From the NCBI RefSeq assembly GCF_026213295.1, contig NC_079427.1, positions 32,367,200-32,431,199 of the forward strand: DNA of 64,000 bases. Reading direction: 5' to 3'. The stretch's first letter is position 1, and each line of letters opens with the position of its first letter. The notes below the pieces were generated by a model, which saw only the letters and a program-made list of their open reading frames with translations, had not been told where the DNA came from and searched no databases. Shown piece after piece: positions 10,613-22,784 of the stretch. The position numbers and the translations under genes were made by a program. Origin of the DNA: Gadus chalcogrammus (lineage: Eukaryota > Chordata > Actinopteri > Gadiformes > Gadidae).

Positions 10613-11075
10613 TGTTATTGCATATTCTCGAAGAAAGTTGTCCAATCCCGGGTTGCTTTGAACTCACTTCATTTATTATAAAGTCGTCGGCATGTTTCGG
10701 CATGGTAAGTGAAGCTATACGGAGGGAATTGTAGGAATCGTGTAGAACACGTGTGAGAGATAATAACTCTGGCTACTATGGGCCACGGGCAGAGGCCCGT
10801 GACCCTTCGCGGGTGTCGCTGAAAATCTCTGGCGATCCCCACCTCGTGTCCTCAGGTAGAGACCGCCAAGTGGGCGTGGCCTAGTGGGCGTGGCCGGGGT
10901 GCCGTAATGGCTTCGGCTTCTTCATATATTTTAAAGGCGCTGCCATCTGTGGCTGGAGCAGCCTCCAATAAGCTCTTGCTCCCCTTGTGGCTATGTATAG
11001 TATTTACGGCTTATATATTTGGTCCTGCTTCATGGGTCTATGTGTGGGTAGCTTAGATTCTTAAAATACCTAACA
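10613..11075. repeat. Dispersed ~460-bp repeat, probable solo LTR, copy A
   Basis: It starts TGTTATTGCATATTC and ends TTAAAATACCTAACA, so has the TG...CA form of an LTR. The same sequence, about 85-90% similar by eye, recurs at 27842-28910, where it is flanked by a 4-bp duplication. Here the flanks are GGTG/GTGT, less clear. It holds an 8-bp inverted pair (CACGGGCAGAGGCCCGTG) and two GGGCGTGGCC boxes. No coding sequence. Confidence 0.65.
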
Positions 11076-11277
11076 GTGTGAACAACCAGGTGACGAGACA
11101 TAACAGGCTTCGTTGGTGCTCTGTGTAGGCCGCTACGTTACGTATCCATTGAACGTAGCCATTGTATAGGTGCCTTGTGTAAAAAGCTACTGGTTGATTT
11201 ATTCAAATTATTTTTTTGCCGCCAGTAACTATGAAAAGTAGGCCTACCGATTTCGATGATTTGGACTGTGTTATCGA

Positions 11278-11345
11278 CTATGAATGAATGAATGAATGAT
11301 CTTTATTGTCAAAGTACAGGTACAAGTACAGGTAAATCGAAATTT
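11278..11345. repeat. (TGAA)n plus LINE-tail-like sequence
   Basis: Four to five TGAA units are followed by ATCTTTATTGTCAAAGTACA, which resembles the reverse complement of a short-repeat 3' tail of a fish LINE or SINE. Only the tail is recognisable. Confidence 0.4.
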
Positions 11346-11757
11346 GGGATCTATAATAATGTTTAAGTAGTAAGAGGTTAAGAATAACTCATTCACTCAA
11401 TGAGATTCACTCAACATTTTTTCAGTTAAGTTTACAATAAACGAGTATCACGGACGACCAAACACATTTAATATTTCTTATGAATTTACGCTCACCTTTT
11501 CTCAAGTAAACGACTCCTCTTCGTTTCTCCTTTCAACTGTGTGCAGAAGAATGGCCGCAAGCGCCTTCAAGGTGGATTGAAAGCCATGCAAAACGTACCA
11601 CTTGACGCAAAACGTAACACGTGATGAAGCACAATTAGCCTTGTTTTATAACTCAGCTTGGACTATCTAGCTAACATAACATTGATTTTTAATTTGGTTA
11701 ACTTCCATGTAGTTGAGACATTGTCAATTAATTAGTTGATTAAGACACAATTGTTAA

Positions 11758-12031
11758 AGGGGACTTATTATACCACCAGGTGTGAGTGTGATTAGCCTTA
11801 CAAGCCGTTTCGAAAATCTGCCTAATATGACATCACTAGTGGGTGTGTCCACCTAGATCTGTGCTGGATAGATCTATCGACCAGCCTACCCAGTGGACTG
11901 AAGTAAACATTGCTCATCTATCCAGCACAGATCTAGGTGGACAAACCCACTACTGATGTCATATTAGGCCGATTTTCGAAACGGCTTGTAAGGCTAATCA
12001 CACTCACACCTGGTGGTATAATAAGTCCCCT
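11758..12031. mobile_element. TTAA-flanked MITE (piggyBac/Kolobok type)
   Basis: Inverted repeats of more than 100 bp start AGGGGACTTATTATACCACC and end with the complement. TTAA lies directly outside each end (11754-11757 and 12032-12035). A central piece of about 50 bp is not palindromic. TTAA duplication is used by piggyBac and Kolobok elements; no transposase is present to choose between them. Confidence 0.85.
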
Positions 12032-12035
12032 TTAA

Positions 12036-13460
12036 GACAACAAACAAGCAAAATTCGGGTTTACAGTGTGGGCTCCAATCAACCCACTACTACAAAGGCC
12101 TATTTAAGCTTCACACCGGGGCTGGGGCCCTGTTTACGAGCTCATCTTGCAATTTGAATCCAAATTCTAATCGTATATTGGGAGAGCATCCCAAATCTCC
12201 ATTTATATAGAAATGTTAAACACACAGCCCATAACAGCTCTTCTGGAGATATGATAAATGCTAGATAGACCAGAGATTGCCCTTCATTAAATGCAATCTC
12301 GTGAAGCCATGTTGCTTAGCATGGCTGTCAATGACAATACTACTGGTTCAAGATAAGTGCAAGGGATATCTATATAAATATTTGAAGAAAGCACTTCAAA
12401 TATTGACGTGTAAGAAAAACAAATCTGTCGCCCATTACACCTCTTATGGGTCTGCTGCTTTGAAGTACCAGAGCAAGGGTAGTGAACTAAACTAGTGAAG
12501 ATGATTCACATGGACCCTTTTCAGAGAGCTGTCAAGGCTAGGCAAACACAGATGTAGCCTCAACCTTAGCATCGTTAACATCGCCTTAACAAACTGTAAT
12601 CAGACAACGCGGTTATATGCTTTAGACCCTCGAGTATCTGTGGTATAAAGGCTGGGACGAATTTCGAATTATAAATATGCAAACTTCATGTTGAAAATAT
12701 GGACCGTCGCGATTCCCATTGAAACAGTGGCGTGGTGATTTTTATTTATTTTTTACGGTTTTCGTTAAGTGATTTTTCCGAAACGGTTATGACGGTTGAA
12801 TACGCTGGGCTACAAAAGGGCTTAGTTTAAGTTTTCACACTTAAATCACACTAGCAACTTCTGGATCAGGATATATTTAATTATAGTTAGACGGAAAGTT
12901 AGATCAGGGAGTAGGTTTAACATCAAAGACCAATCTGGGTGACATAACCACTGTGTTGTCAAGTGGCACATTCTGCGGCGATTGCTCGCCAGCTGTGAGC
13001 TCTTAGTGAACAGAATGCAGGTTTGAAGCGTACCCCATAAAGCCTGCCGTGAGTTTTATCGATGCCTTTACGTTTTAATGTTCCATAGTCTAGAGAGGGT
13101 GCTGCCAACTTTGTCCATTAATCTATTGGTGGGCGAGAAGAAGTGCTCAAGCCCGGTCTCTGCCAGTGACATTAGATAGTGGGCAGCATTAGAAGAGGAT
13201 GCAGACGTTAATTATTAATATCACTGTCTGGAGGCTGAACCACCCCCTCCCCTAAAAACCAGGAAAACATGCACAGCTCAGCCTCAAGGACATGCAGTTG
13301 GACACATCAAGGAGAGGCAAGGGAGTCATGTTGAGGCAGGGCGTCAGACGATGGAGGCTATGTGATGGAAGGTGCTCCCATTATGAAGTAATCACCAGGC
13401 AGAAAGGTCAACCTGCTGCTACTACCGCCGTAAAACTCTGAGGGGCCGAGCAACAGCGAC

Positions 13461-13465
<5 letters not shown>
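12036..13465. other. Unassigned intergenic sequence
   Basis: No convincing open frame, terminal repeat or family match was seen. The longest frame (12277-12495) shows no recognisable motif. Confidence 0.5.
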
Positions 13466-13468
<3 letters not shown>

Positions 13469-13513
<45 letters not shown>

Positions 13514-13645
13514 GAGGAAGAAGAGGAGGAGGTGGAGGTGGAGGAGGAGTAGAGGGAGGAGGATGAGAAGTGGAAGGAGGATGAAGAGGAGGAGGTGGAG
13601 AACGAATAGAGGGAGGAGGAGGATGAGGAGTGGAAGGAGGAAGGG
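13469..13645. repeat. (GA)n microsatellite and purine-rich GAG tract
   Basis: About 21 GA units (13469-13511) run into an imperfect GAGGAGGTGGAAG-type purine tract to 13645. The Arg/Glu-rich and Ser/Leu-rich frames across it are low-complexity artefacts. Confidence 0.93.
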
Positions 13646-13649
13646 AGGC

Positions 13650-14067
13650 AATCTAAATTAATGTCTTCTGTTACCTCATTAGACAACACGATATAAAAGC
13701 TAACATTATAACCTAATTGGCCCACATATTCGTAGTGCTAGCATCAGTTCTGACAAGTTTCTGCTTCTACACGTATTGGTCAAGAAAACACCATATAAAT
13801 GATGATATTAGGATGATATTATCATCCTGCCCGTACCAATAAAGACTGAAGAATAACCTGGGTAAATCCGACTCTGCAAGCGTGGCCTATTTACCATTCC
13901 ACCCATACCAGTTAACCACAGAATTTTTTACCTGGAGATCTAGGAGATGTTTCGTAGACCTTTGTCTGTAGACCTTTAATCACTGAATAATAATAATAAA
14001 TATAACCGCAAGCGGTGATTAACGGGGTCCGAGCAAAATTAAAAGTCAAGAACACAATAATGGAAGA
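13650..14067. other. Unassigned intergenic sequence
   Basis: AT-rich unique-looking sequence with nothing recognisable, ending at the 8-bp duplication of the hAT element. Confidence 0.5.
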
Positions 14068-15102
14068 CAGTGCCGCTGCTAGCTATTTTGGGGCCCTAAG
14101 CATAACTCCTTTATGGCCCCCCCCGAAAAAAAGGATTCTGCCAGTTTAACATTTTATTAAAACGCAAAAGTTAAATCTACTTTGTAAACACAGTTCACAG
14201 AACAGCCAAAACATACATACAGTACACAGAAGTATTGGAATGTCCAAAATCTTTTAAATTAAATAGTTATCCATAAATACAAACTTAAAAACAGAAGTAT
14301 ACAAGTAAGAAAAATTCTTCTATAAAGCAAAGATTTACAAGCAGAAACTATTTACACAAATATTTACCGTATTTTCCGGACTATACGTCCAGTATTAGTC
14401 GCATCAGTCAAAAAATGCTCCATGACGAGGAAAAAAACATATATACGTCGCATCGGTGTATAAGTCGCATTTATTTTTAAACATTTAAACAAGAACGTTT
14501 AGTCTGGAGAGACTGAATACAATTGCAATAGCAATATAGGTGTGTCGGTCCCACTCGTAGTTCTGAGTATACCGAATTCAGTGACACCGGGATTCCACCG
14601 GACGCGTATGCGCCGCGGTCCTAAACCTGAGCGCACGATCGGGAGGTGGAAGTTGCCTTCACAAGTCCAGCGGAGGGCTCCAGTTTTCGCCGGCCAAGTC
14701 ATGCGCTGTGATATGTGTGACAGCTATGTTGCACAACATTGCAGCTAAGGCTGGGGTAGCTTTGGTTGAACCGGAGGACATTGAGGACGATGACGACGAG
14801 AATATAATTTATTCGGTGGTGCAGTAGGCTTGCAGCGTTCAGTTGTAGGCCTAATGAATGACGGTGCCATCTTGCGGCCGAAGATTATGTACGCACAATT
14901 TTGGCATATAAGTCGCTTCGAAATATAAGTCGCAGGGCAAGCCAAACTACAAAAAAAACGCGACTTATAGTCCGGAAAATACGGTACACACTTTACTTTG
15001 TAAACAGAGAGCCTATTTTTATTTTATTTTTTTTGGGGGGGCCCTCAGGACTTGAGGCCCTACGCGCAGCGCGTAGTGCGCGTTATGGGAGCGGCGGCAC
15101 TG
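14068..15102. mobile_element. hAT element (CAGTGCCGC ends) with 8-bp TSD
   Basis: The ends are CAGTGCCGCTGCT and the complement of CAGTGCCGCCGCT. The flanking duplication ATGGAAGA is perfect at 14060-14067 and 15103-15110. Subterminal GGGGCCCTA/GGGCCCTCA blocks are present on both sides. Removing the nested pogo-type element leaves about 417 bp, so this is a short non-autonomous hAT. Confidence 0.92.
14367..14984 (+). mobile_element. pogo/Tigger-type element nested in the hAT
   Basis: Inverted termini CCGTATTTTCCGGACTATA (start) and the near-complement TATAGTCCGGAAAATACGG (end) are flanked by TA on each side, the mariner-type target duplication. Repeated TAAGTCGCA/TACGTCGCA motifs follow the termini on both sides, as in Tigger relatives. 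An internal plus-strand stretch ends VEPEDIEDDDDEN followed by IIYSVVQ and a stop at 14825-14827, resembling the acidic tail of a pogo-type transposase. The catalytic core is missing. Confidence 0.88.
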
Positions 15103-15162
15103 ATGGAAGATAATATAAACGTATAATTGTCATATTTAAGGAAAGATGTTCTGCTTATAAAC

Positions 15163-15920
15163 CTGGGGCCGTATTCACAAAGGATCTTAGGGCTAAAAGT
15201 AGGTCCTAACTGGCGAATTTAGGAATAACTCCTAAAAATAATGGGCGTGTCACTCTTAAATTTAGGACTCCTAACTTTTTTCACTAAGAGCAATTCACAA
15301 AGTATTTTAGGCCTAAAAGTAGTACCTAAGTCTAGGAGAGCTTAAAAGTCCTCAAGAGGACTCCTAACTCAGTAAGACCTATTCACAAAGAATCGTAAAA
15401 TGTCTGCGAGACGAAATGTTAGGGTATTAAACTTGTTGTGGAGTTAGTGCACGATGCAATAATATATCCCGACTAACAGGAATAATCCTGTTATTTAGCA
15501 GCAGGGGAAATGCAACTTTGCAATGCCGACGATTTAAAAATATCGCAACCATCAGTCATCCGTGCCATAAACTTTCCTTTGGACATTCAACAATTACACA
15601 GGATAAAAGCCAACTTCATGGCAATTGCAGGTATGCCCGGAGTGGTCAGTGCTGTTGATGGGATGCACATAAAAATAATTGCGCCATCAAAAGACGAGGA
15701 CGTGTTCGTCAATATGAAGAAAGTGCATATTTTAACATAGCCTAATGGATGTTGTTGCAAAGTGGCATGGAGCTTCAGCTACCCATGATTCGCGCATTTT
15801 AATGGAGAGCGTACCAGTTGGGTGTCACTTGCTGGGTGACAGTGGCTATCCAAGCAAGACGTAGCTCTTGACACCCTACCTCAATCCACAACCGGGAGCA
15901 CAGTTAAAGTATAACATGTA
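15163..15920 (+). mobile_element. 5' part of a PIF/Harbinger element
   Basis: It starts GGGGCCGTATTCACAAAGG, with repeats of TTCACAAAG and GGCTAAAAGTAG in the first 200 bp, typical of a fish Harbinger terminus. A transposase remnant follows (15510-15918). The 3' part, with the catalytic Glu region and right end, is missing; a LINE begins within 100 bp. Confidence 0.7.
15510..15918 (+). pseudogene. HARBI1-like transposase fragment (first Harbinger)
   Basis: The open part (15510-15740) reads MQLCNADDLKISQPSVIRAI and MAIAGMPGVVSAVDGMHIKI, then PSKDEDVFVNMKK. The Asp in AVDGMH is the first catalytic Asp of the Harbinger DDE nuclease. After a stop at 15738, a shifted frame continues MDVVAKWHGAS and then GCHLLGDSGYPSKT with the second catalytic Asp, a stop, and LTPYLNPQPGAQLKYNM. 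The Glu block is absent, so the protein is truncated and frameshifted. In intact elements this enzyme works with a Myb-like partner, not found here. Confidence 0.83.
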
Positions 15921-15989
15921 AGTGATTACGCAGATTACGCTTAGTCCTATGCGTAAAACACATCGTATTGGCTCTTTGACGCCTTTTAT

Positions 15990-18115
15990 TTATTTATTAT
16001 ATACAAGTCCTGCCTTCTAGTAAAGATACAAAGAAACCTGCTGAAGACTTTAAGGAGTTCTTTGCAGATAAGGTGAATACCATCAGATCCAGTATTGAAG
16101 CTGAAGCTGAAGAAGAAAACCAGAGGAAACCAGCAGATGATGATTTTAAGTACCTTGTGGGAATAAAGTGTGAAGCATTTGATCACATCAGCAAAGATTC
16201 TCTGTTGAAGTACATCTCTAAACTGTCCAGCAAGTTCTGCTGCTTAGACCCTATACCAACATTCCTCCTGAAGAAGTGCTCAAATGAGCTTGTGCCCATT
16301 CTACTGCACATTGTTACCATCTCGATGATGCAGGGTGAGTTTCCTAGTGAGTTGAAGAAGGCGGTTGTCAAACCGACCCTAAAGAAGAAGGATGCAGATC
16401 CAGACTGCTTGAAGAACTATAGACCAGTCTCAAACCTTCCTGTTGTCTCTAAGCTTCTTGAGCGGATAGTCCTAGACCAGCTGAACAGCCACCTGCAGAC
16501 CACCAACCTCCACTGCCCAGTTCAGTCTGGGTACAGACCAAATCACAGCTGTGAGACGCTGCTCGTGAAGATGACTGATGATATCTTTAGGGAAATTCAT
16601 GCAGATAATATTGTTATTGTTGTCCTGCTGGATTTATCAGCGGCCTTTGATACCATAGATCATAAGAGACTTCTAAAGAAGCTGGAGAATGATTTCGGTA
16701 TAACAGGTTCTGCCCTGAACTGGTTCAAGTCATATCTCAAGGACAGGTCCTTTGGTGTGAAGATTGATGTATCCATCTCTAACCTGCTGTGTCTACTATT
16801 TGGAGTTCCCCAAGGCTCACTTCTAGGACCCATCCTGTTCATTCTATACATAAAACAGTTACAGAAGATAGCAGAGAAATACGGTCTCAGTATACAACTC
16901 TATGCGGATGATTCCCAGTTGTATATATCAGTGGTTTTCAAACTGTGGGGCGCGCCCCCCCTGGGGGGCGCCAGAGTTCTTCAGGGGGGGGGCGCGACGT
17001 GAGAAAAAAATAAACCCGAAAAAAAACATGAAAGACGTTGATTCAAATCATCAGTCATACTTCAACTGTAGAAGTAACATAACTAAATCAATTTTCAACC
17101 GATTATCTTCGTGCAAACCATTTGACAAATCTACATACTTGTATCTTCAATAATATCGAAACGGAATTTTAATAGCATTTATACTTTTTTCAGAATCACA
17201 GTTTTAGTTTCAAACCGGCGTCGTTTTTAGTTGCTTAAAATAATTTAGGTCACCATAGCAACGCTGGTAAACAAACCCCGCCAAATAGTCGAATCTCTGG
17301 ACTGAAAAGGCAGATCTGAATCGACTCGGGGACCCTGAATGAATCTGTGTAAACTGGCAGTTTACACAGATTAAGATGTTCAAATGTATTTAAAAAAGGT
17401 TAAGCTAAAACATGCTTAGATAAAGTTGTTAAATTGTGTTGTTTAAAAACGCAAAAATATGTAATGTTTCAGAAATATATTTAAAAAATATGTTTCAAAA
17501 ATATGTTCCAAATGTTTTAAAATTATGATCGGAGATGTTTGAAATGTGGAAAATAATTAAAATAGCTTTCAAAACACAGGTATTTAGAAAAAAAATGGGG
17601 GGGGGGGGGCTCAGCTGATTTTTTTTCTCTGAGGGGGGGCTCACTCTCTCACACTTTGAAAACCCCTGGTATATATCATTCCACCCAATGAGACCTACTG
17701 AACTCTGTGATATTACAGCAAGGATCAACAACTGTCTGTCAGAGATAAAAAGCTGGATGATTGAGAACTTCATGAAACTCAATGAAAGCAAGACGGAGCT
17801 GCTTGTGATGGGTAAGCCGCTTGTTCTAAAGAAACACAACCTTGAAGTAAAGATACAGTTTGGTGACACTACCATCACACCAACTATCTGTAAAGGAGAC
17901 AGCTGGAAAAGCCTGGGTGTTCTCTTGGATGCATCACTGAACATGGAGAGACAAGTCAACAATGTCAAGCAGAAGTGCAGCTGGGATATGACAAACCTCA
18001 GAACCATCAGACGGTACCTTGATGAGAAGGTGAAACTCATGCTGATCAAGCAGCTAATCATCTCTAAGCTTGATTACTGTAACGCTCTGTACATGAATCT
18101 CACGAAGACAAGGCT
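15990..18115 (+). pseudogene. LINE reverse transcriptase (CR1/L2-like), split by a hAT
   Basis: From about 16022 the plus strand encodes a non-LTR reverse transcriptase: LKNYRPVSNLPVVSKLLERI, SGYRPNHSCETLL, VVLLDLSAAFDTIDH, FGVPQGSLLGPILF and the catalytic YADD in QLYADDSQLY (about 16890-16925). A hAT insertion at 16929-17668 breaks the frame just after QLYI. Beyond it the same protein continues with ITARINNCLSEIKSWMIENF, MKLNESKTELL, WKSLGVLLDASLN and SKLDYCNALYMNLTKTRL, to about 18115. The endonuclease domain is missing, so it is a 5'-truncated copy. No other stop was seen in the RT part, suggesting modest age before the hAT landed. Confidence 0.88.
16929..17668. mobile_element. Non-autonomous hAT inside the LINE, 8-bp TSD
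   Basis: The termini are CAGTGGTTTTCAAACTG and the complement of CAGGGGTTTTCAAAGTG. The duplication GTATATAT is perfect at 16921-16928 and 17669-17676. G-rich GGGGGGGC tracts lie inside both ends. No transposase sequence was recognised in 740 bp. Confidence 0.94.
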
Positions 18116-18494
18116 TAGGAAACAATATTCTGTCTATTTTATAGTAAGTCTATTGTTGCATATGGGCGGGATATAAATATTTTGTTTCGTTTACGTTATG
18201 AGGCGAGCATAATAATTTTCTCCTTATAAGCCGATTCCACACATGTCCTCCGCATTTGTAAATCAGGAGATTTGACCCTGAGGGTGATTCACATGTAACC
18301 CTCGTGGGCAGTAGAGTATTCAGACATGGACTAGTCATTAAGTTCGTAAGGAGGGAAAGAATAAATAACAACACAATGACTAACTGGAGCCACAGGTTAA
18401 CTTTTAGATTAACTGTATTCAACCTTGTAGAAAAATAATAAAATAGATTTCAGTGCAATTAAGAATATTCAGTAATTCCACAATTTAGACCCTT

Positions 18495-18735
18495 ACATTA
18501 GGTGAGAAACAATTATCTTTAAACATCATGAAATGCATGAAAAATGTCCATAAGGAAAAATAAAATATCAACAAAAATATTTTTTCCACATAAGAAATGT
18601 GTTAATCTTTTTACTAAATATGAATTATATTTAGCTTTTTATCATGAATCTCAATCACTTAAACTCTTTTAACCATGACATATGATTAAATAAACCTTAT
18701 TTAACCATGTGTGATTTTACTGTGTAACATAAAAC
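18495..18735. repeat. Dispersed repeat shared with 27459-29068
   Basis: GAAACAATTATCTTTAAAC at the start matches 27459-27515, and the block from about 18590 (CACATAAGAAATGTGTTAAT ... TTTAACCATGTGTG) matches 28922-29066. The second copy is thus split by about 1.4 kb of insertion. No coding sequence. Confidence 0.7.
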
Positions 18736-18818
18736 AAACACATTCTCACTCCGAGCGCGTCGATTTTTGACGAACGGTCAGTGACTTTGGCTTCAGTTTC
18801 TGACGCAAAAGGGTACCC

Positions 18819-19048
18819 TTGTGCTTCTTTTTTCGACGCATGGGGTTTTCAACTCGTTACAATGTAACCCCTTCACGGGGGACCCAATGGCTTCACATAG
18901 AGACGCTATGAGCATTCATCCCATTGGCTAACGGAGGACCTTGCGCTTCTTTTTTCGACACAGGGGGTTTTCCACTCATTGCAATGTAATCCCTCCACGG
19001 CAATATATGAAGCTATTAGCATTCATCCCATTGGCTAACGGAAGACCC
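18819..19048. repeat. Diverged tandem duplication (~115-125 bp unit)
   Basis: Two adjacent copies each hold GCTTCTTTTTTCGAC, GGGGTTTT-CACTC, CAATGTAA-CCCTTCAC/TCCAC and AGCATTCATCCCATTGGCTA. The first also carries an extra GGGGGACCCAATGGCTTCACA segment. Confidence 0.75.
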
Positions 19049-21185
19049 GATGGCTGCACATTAACGGCAATTTTACAGTGAAATCTGTGACATTCCTCAA
19101 CACAACTACACCAACGTGTCCTTGTTAATTACACAACATATATGGGTTAAGGCTATGGGCATCAGTTGTCCTGTTTTGTGCTTTGATTGAGAGAAACAAT
19201 CGTTTTTTTGATCAGTGTTGGGTAGCTGAGGTCGTTGCTATAGAGACCACGTCCGTCCGCTTTTTTTGACAACTGACGGAGCAACCCTTTCTCATCAAAA
19301 TAACGTTCCCAGAGAACTATTAGGCATTCTCAATTACGTTTGTCTAAAAAACGTAATTTGTCTGTGATTACGTTTTATTGAACACATATAAAATACATAT
19401 TAATATGCCATTTATTTACCGTGTTACTATGGCAGAATAAAGAATAAATTCATGCATTATCATTCAACTTGAACATGTGTTTTTACAGTATAGAGTGGTG
19501 GAGGGATGACGTCGGTTGGCCAACCCGGAAGTGAGTGTCGCCCTGGGTTCCCTTGACAAAAAGCCAACGGTTTTTTCCATTGGATTTAGGCATATTGCAG
19601 AAAAATTAGCATCTTTGAAGCACCTCCTCAGAAACTGAAAATAAATAAATAAATAAAAATAACCGTGCTCCAAAGAACAAAATGTAAACCAATGCATTCT
19701 GAATGGGAGTGTTTCTTCGATTTTTCCATGCTACACAGAACGAAATGTAAACCCATGCAAATAAAGACTTCATGGTCACAATAATTTAAATATCATTAAT
19801 CTCCTGAGTTTGTAGGGTGGCATTCTATTTTTTTTCAATTTTCTGCATCCAGGCACTTGACCGTCATGGTTGCTATGGTGGTGGTTGTTGCTATCGACCG
19901 CCCCCTCTAATACTTACATGGTTTAAAAAACCACGCGGCAAAGGAGCTGCCGTCAATTGTGTTGTTTTTGTCGTAAACTAGGGTCCGATGGTTAAAAAAT
20001 AGACAGATATTCCAAGGTATCCTTAAAAGGCAGCTTGGATGTTTTTATTTTCTGCAGTTTAGACTTCTTCTATAACCTATTTTTGAAAGCAAAACACCAA
20101 GCTCATTGATTTAACGAAGCAGGGTTATTTGAAAAAAAATTATTAAATATTTGTGAGAGGTCATTCCTTCTCCTGAGTTTGCTTCCTATTTATGTCTAGT
20201 GTACACCCCTACTGTCCACAAGCATCCCCCCCTCCCCATTTGGAGAATTGTTGCCACGTCCCAGTGGTGGAGGTATCATATACCTATATGAAAGAGGGCA
20301 TTCAATTATAGCCTACTACGATGATCAATTAGGAGGCCGAAGCCCTAAAGGAAGTGATGCAATAGGTGACTGAGTCGACAACATTTAGGTAAGCTGTACT
20401 TTGGGGTCTCTAATATATCAAAGGGGGTCTCAAAGGACGCATACGCTTCAACCTGTGGCTCCAGCCCTACAGGAAATGACTCGGCAAGTGCTCCATCTCG
20501 TAGCACCTCAACCAGCGGCTCACTTGCACGATTTTGGACTGAAGTTCTTCCCAGACCTACACCCTAGCCATCCAACATGCATATCTGAGAATCAGGCCTC
20601 TCTGTAATAATGACAAAAAGTTATGAGAGAAATACACATTAACTTTTTGTTATCTCTTAAGCGGCATGGTGCCGGCTCCTTTTGACCCCAGGCTTCAAAA
20701 TCGTGGCCACAGGCCAGCTGTATCTACACACCTTAAGCCACAAATGTACACCTCCATCCCACAAAAAATGGGGACTAGAAACTAACCTCTGTGGTCACGC
20801 GGCCTTTTCGAGATAGCTAGGGACACTAAAATGTTTACAGACATTTCCCGGGGCACCGATAACGACATATCGAGATTTGGAGTTCTAGCTCTTAGAGAAA
20901 AAAAGTTTTCCCAAATGGGCTGTCATTTGGACAAAGCCCCTCAGATGTGTTGCCTGCAAGACCTAATGGTTCAGAATGTGGTGGAAAAACAGTTTGAGAT
21001 TGGAAGGTCTTACCGCCCTGAAATTTGAATACCATATTCTCAACCATTAGGTCTTAGGTCTCAACCAAAACGCCACAAAAGCAAATAAATTGAGTAGCAA
21101 AGTAAAATGGCTTATCTTCATATTTTCTATCAGATTATCAGTGAAACAATGTGCTGCTTCAATCGTAGCTTCAACAGTTAACGTA
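19049..21185. other. Unassigned sequence with one dispersed repeat
   Basis: The segment 19286-19387 is the inverted copy of 7107-7212. The rest, including short frames at 20401-20607 and 20831-21028, shows no motif I recognise. A short (AAAT)n tract lies at 19639-19661. Confidence 0.5.
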
Positions 21186-21516
21186 TGGGGCTTTCACACC
21201 AAAAATAACCAAGAGCCAGTTCCGGGCTGGTGCTAGGGCCAGTACCAAACTGGTTCCAGCCTTATCCCAGTTATGAACCAGTTGGTGTCACACCGGCCAG
21301 AGCCAGCCATGGAGCCGGCGAGAGCAACCTCATGACGTCACTGCAAACGTCTGCTTACGTCTCGGCTTTTCCAGGAACCCTTGCAGTTTCAAACAACAAC
21401 AATGGTGGAATACGCCGCAGCTGTTCAAGTTTTGCTCCTTAATTTCGGCGCCTACTTAGGCAACCAAACACAACAGATCCAGTGAATTTGTGATACTGAT
21501 CGTGTGTGCGAGAGCG

Positions 21517-22784
21517 ATGACCGGCGCCTTCAAGAAGAAGGGTAATTATCAAGCACTTTTTTGTTGTCGCTGTTAGCCTTTGTTGTAAACGAGCCGGCTA
21601 GCTCATTATAGCTAACCCTCTAGCATCGACTAAGCTGGCATCTAAAAAGTGAATCGAATAATGATACCTTGTTTTCTTCTTTGATTACAGTTAATAGTGT
21701 TGCGGATGGCAAGGCGGAGGCCACATCCTATCTGGGCGCACCCGCAATCTCCACACTGGTGGGAGACAATTGTTCCCAATTTCAGCCCGCAACAATTCAT
21801 GCAGAATTTCCGTGTGTCCCGGGAGTCGTTCGAATACATCTATGACCGTCTAAGGCCTGCGTTGGGGAGAAGGGATACCAACTTCCGTTTGTGTGTCCCG
21901 ATTCGAAAACGTGTCGCCATTGACCTATGGAAGCTGGCCACCGGGAGTGAGTACAGGACCATCAGCCATCTGTTTAAAGTCGGCGTCAGTACTGTGTGCA
22001 TATGTGTTCAGGCGTTCTGCAGTGCGGCCATCAAGGTGCTGCTTCCCATTCACATCAGAACCCCCGATGCTGATAGGTTGGTGGAGATGGCTACTTTCTT
22101 CCAAAACCGTTGGAGAGTACCACAGTGTGTTGGTGCAATTGATGGAAGCCACATTCCTATACTGGCACCAGAGGAATACCCACGTGACTACTACAACCGG
22201 AAAGGATGGCATTCTGTAGTTTTGCAGCAGTTGTAGATGGCAAAGGACTTATCTGGGATGTCTGTGTTGGCTTTCATAGAAGTGTGCACATCGCCAGAGT
22301 GCTGAGACAGTCACAGCTGTGGGAAGTACTCGGTGACGGGGAGTTACTGGGTCAAAACAAGGTGACCATCTCTGGCTGTGACGTTGGACATTACCTGATC
22401 GGTGACCCAGCTTATCCCCTGCAGGAATGGCTCATGAAGCCCTTTTCGGACACGGGAAGACTGACCCAAGAACAGGACAACTACAACTACAGACTAAGCA
22501 GTGCCCGGTCTGTTGTGGAGATGTGTTTTGGGAGGTTAAAAGGAAGATGGAGATGCCTCTTGAAAAGAAATGACGGCAAGCTGGAGCTCAGCAAGAAGAT
22601 GGCGCTGACCTGTTGTGTTCTTCACAATATCTGTGAGGAACATGGTGACAATTTTGCATTGGAGGTCACAGATAGGCCTGTTAACATTCAGCCACACATC
22701 CAAGCTTTACCTGAGCATGGCAATCTGGAAGGGTCAAACATAAGAGCTGCATTAATGGCGTACTTTAACAGAGGGGATGAGTGA
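21517..22784 (+). pseudogene. Harbinger transposase (HARBI1-like), one frameshift
   Basis: A likely first exon, 21517-21541, encodes MTGAFKKK; GT at 21542 and AG at 21696-21697 bound a 156-bp intron, after which the frame enters VLRMARRRPHPIWAHPQS. Exon 2 runs to a TGA at 22782-22784. Motifs in order: NFRVSRESFEYIYDRLRP (N-terminal helical part), VGAIDGSHIPI (first catalytic Asp), YLIGDPAYPLQEWL (second Asp), RSVVEMCFGRLKGRWRCL (Glu), then LTCCVLHNICEE. One base is missing near 22227-22232, between GWHSVVLQ and VVDGKGLIWDV, so the protein is split in two. The usual SVHDARV reads SVHIARV. AATAAA at 22971 is a plausible poly(A) signal. The element is otherwise well kept, so inactivation looks recent. 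Confidence 0.9.

Noticed and set aside
13358..13725. Ser-, Leu- or Arg/Glu-rich frames
   Set aside because: Low-complexity translations of the GA microsatellite and purine tract.
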